Assembly: GCA_963277665.1 (NCBI GenBank)
Contig: OY728165.1
Location: 1,760,214,772 to 1,760,278,771 of the forward strand
DNA: 64,000 nt
Direction: 5' to 3'
Origin: Viscum album
Taxonomy: Eukaryota; Streptophyta; Magnoliopsida; Santalales; Viscaceae
Of the stretch, positions 63,801 to 64,000 are shown one piece after another. The stretch's first letter is position 1; each line of letters opens with the position of its first letter. Both the position numbers and the translations under genes were made by a program. Below the pieces are notes generated by a model that did no database searches, was not told the DNA's origin, and saw only the letters and a list, made by a program, of their open reading frames with translations.

Positions 63801-64000
63801 TGATTTTTAAACTCATGGACATGTTCACTTCTTAATGTCTCAATTAAATGTTCTTAATTTTTTTCCTCAGATATGACTTACATTCTAAAATAATAACATT
63901 AATTTTTTTAGTGAGATAGAGAGAATACATAGGTATATATTGGAAATTTGTCTGCTAGAACATAAATAGAGTGATACCCATTAAAGACAGAAACTCTAGT
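57861..64000. other. AT-rich decayed DNA, no gene assigned
   Basis: Two adjacent minus-strand open frames (60,130-59,837, 97 codons; 59,755-59,498, 85 codons) are less biased in composition than most chance frames here, but I recognise no motif in them. They could be remains of a transposon protein. A (TTA)n microsatellite lies at 62,314-62,333. Nothing else was supported. Confidence 0.45.
62314..62333. repeat. (TTA)n microsatellite
   Basis: A trinucleotide run of about six to seven units. Confidence 0.9.

Noticed and set aside
1..64000. Bacterial, organellar or viral origin of the window
   Set aside because: There are no dense operons, organellar genes or viral gene sets; spliced CACTA genes, plant retrotransposon remnants and target duplications indicate plant nuclear DNA.

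Overview
The window looks like nuclear DNA of a flowering plant, probably a eudicot with a repeat-rich genome. The evidence is a complete plant-type CACTA (En/Spm) transposon with intron-containing genes, Ty3/gypsy retrotransposon ruins, a captured piece of a plant-style MATE transporter gene, and very AT-rich, CpG-poor flanks full of stop codons. I found no intact host gene, tRNA, rRNA or CRISPR array. The species cannot be named from this sequence.

Left third (about 3.4-19.6 kb): a very old Ty3/gypsy element lies on the minus strand. It has two diverged long direct repeats (LTRs, about 3.4-7.93 kb and 16.0-19.55 kb), a decayed primer-binding site (15,987-15,998) and a polypurine tract (7,935-7,944). 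Between them, protease, reverse transcriptase/RNase H and integrase remnants follow in the expected order. The integrase core is cut in two by a 3.7-kb solo LTR of another family (8,389-12,120), which is flanked by a near-perfect 5-bp duplication (TAAAT/TAAAG).

Centre (22,911-34,078): an 11,168-bp CACTA element has perfect 14-bp terminal inverted repeats (CACTAGTGCAGAAA) and a perfect 3-bp target duplication (AAG). Both ends carry subterminal arrays of about 15 palindromic modules. The shared core is ACGTCGGTT...AACCGACGT, but the two ends use different flanks (TTTATC at the left, TTTTTT at the right). Transcription runs leftward. A TATA-like box and leader near 33.1-33.3 kb feed a TNP2-type transposase gene (31,373-28,197). 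A second, ten-exon gene (27,532-24,562) follows; it joins a Transposase_24-like region, a coiled coil, a proline-rich stretch, a DUF8039-like region and a Ulp1-like cysteine-protease domain. Both genes are pseudogenes with several in-frame stops and frameshifts. In the probable leader intron of the transposase gene, on the opposite strand, sits a captured 3' fragment of a MATE/DTX transporter gene that keeps an intron.

Right side (34.1-64 kb): a second Ty3/gypsy ruin lies on the plus strand, with reverse transcriptase at 36.6-37.46 kb and an integrase C-terminus ending at 39,391. A polypurine tract and the start of a 3' LTR at 39,425 follow. From about 43 kb to the end I see mostly anonymous, decayed AT-rich DNA, simple repeats and one higher-GC island (50.0-51.2 kb). 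The layering suggests this order: element 1, then the solo LTR inside it; separately element 2; and CACTA as a comparatively recent arrival, because its ends and target duplication are still perfect.
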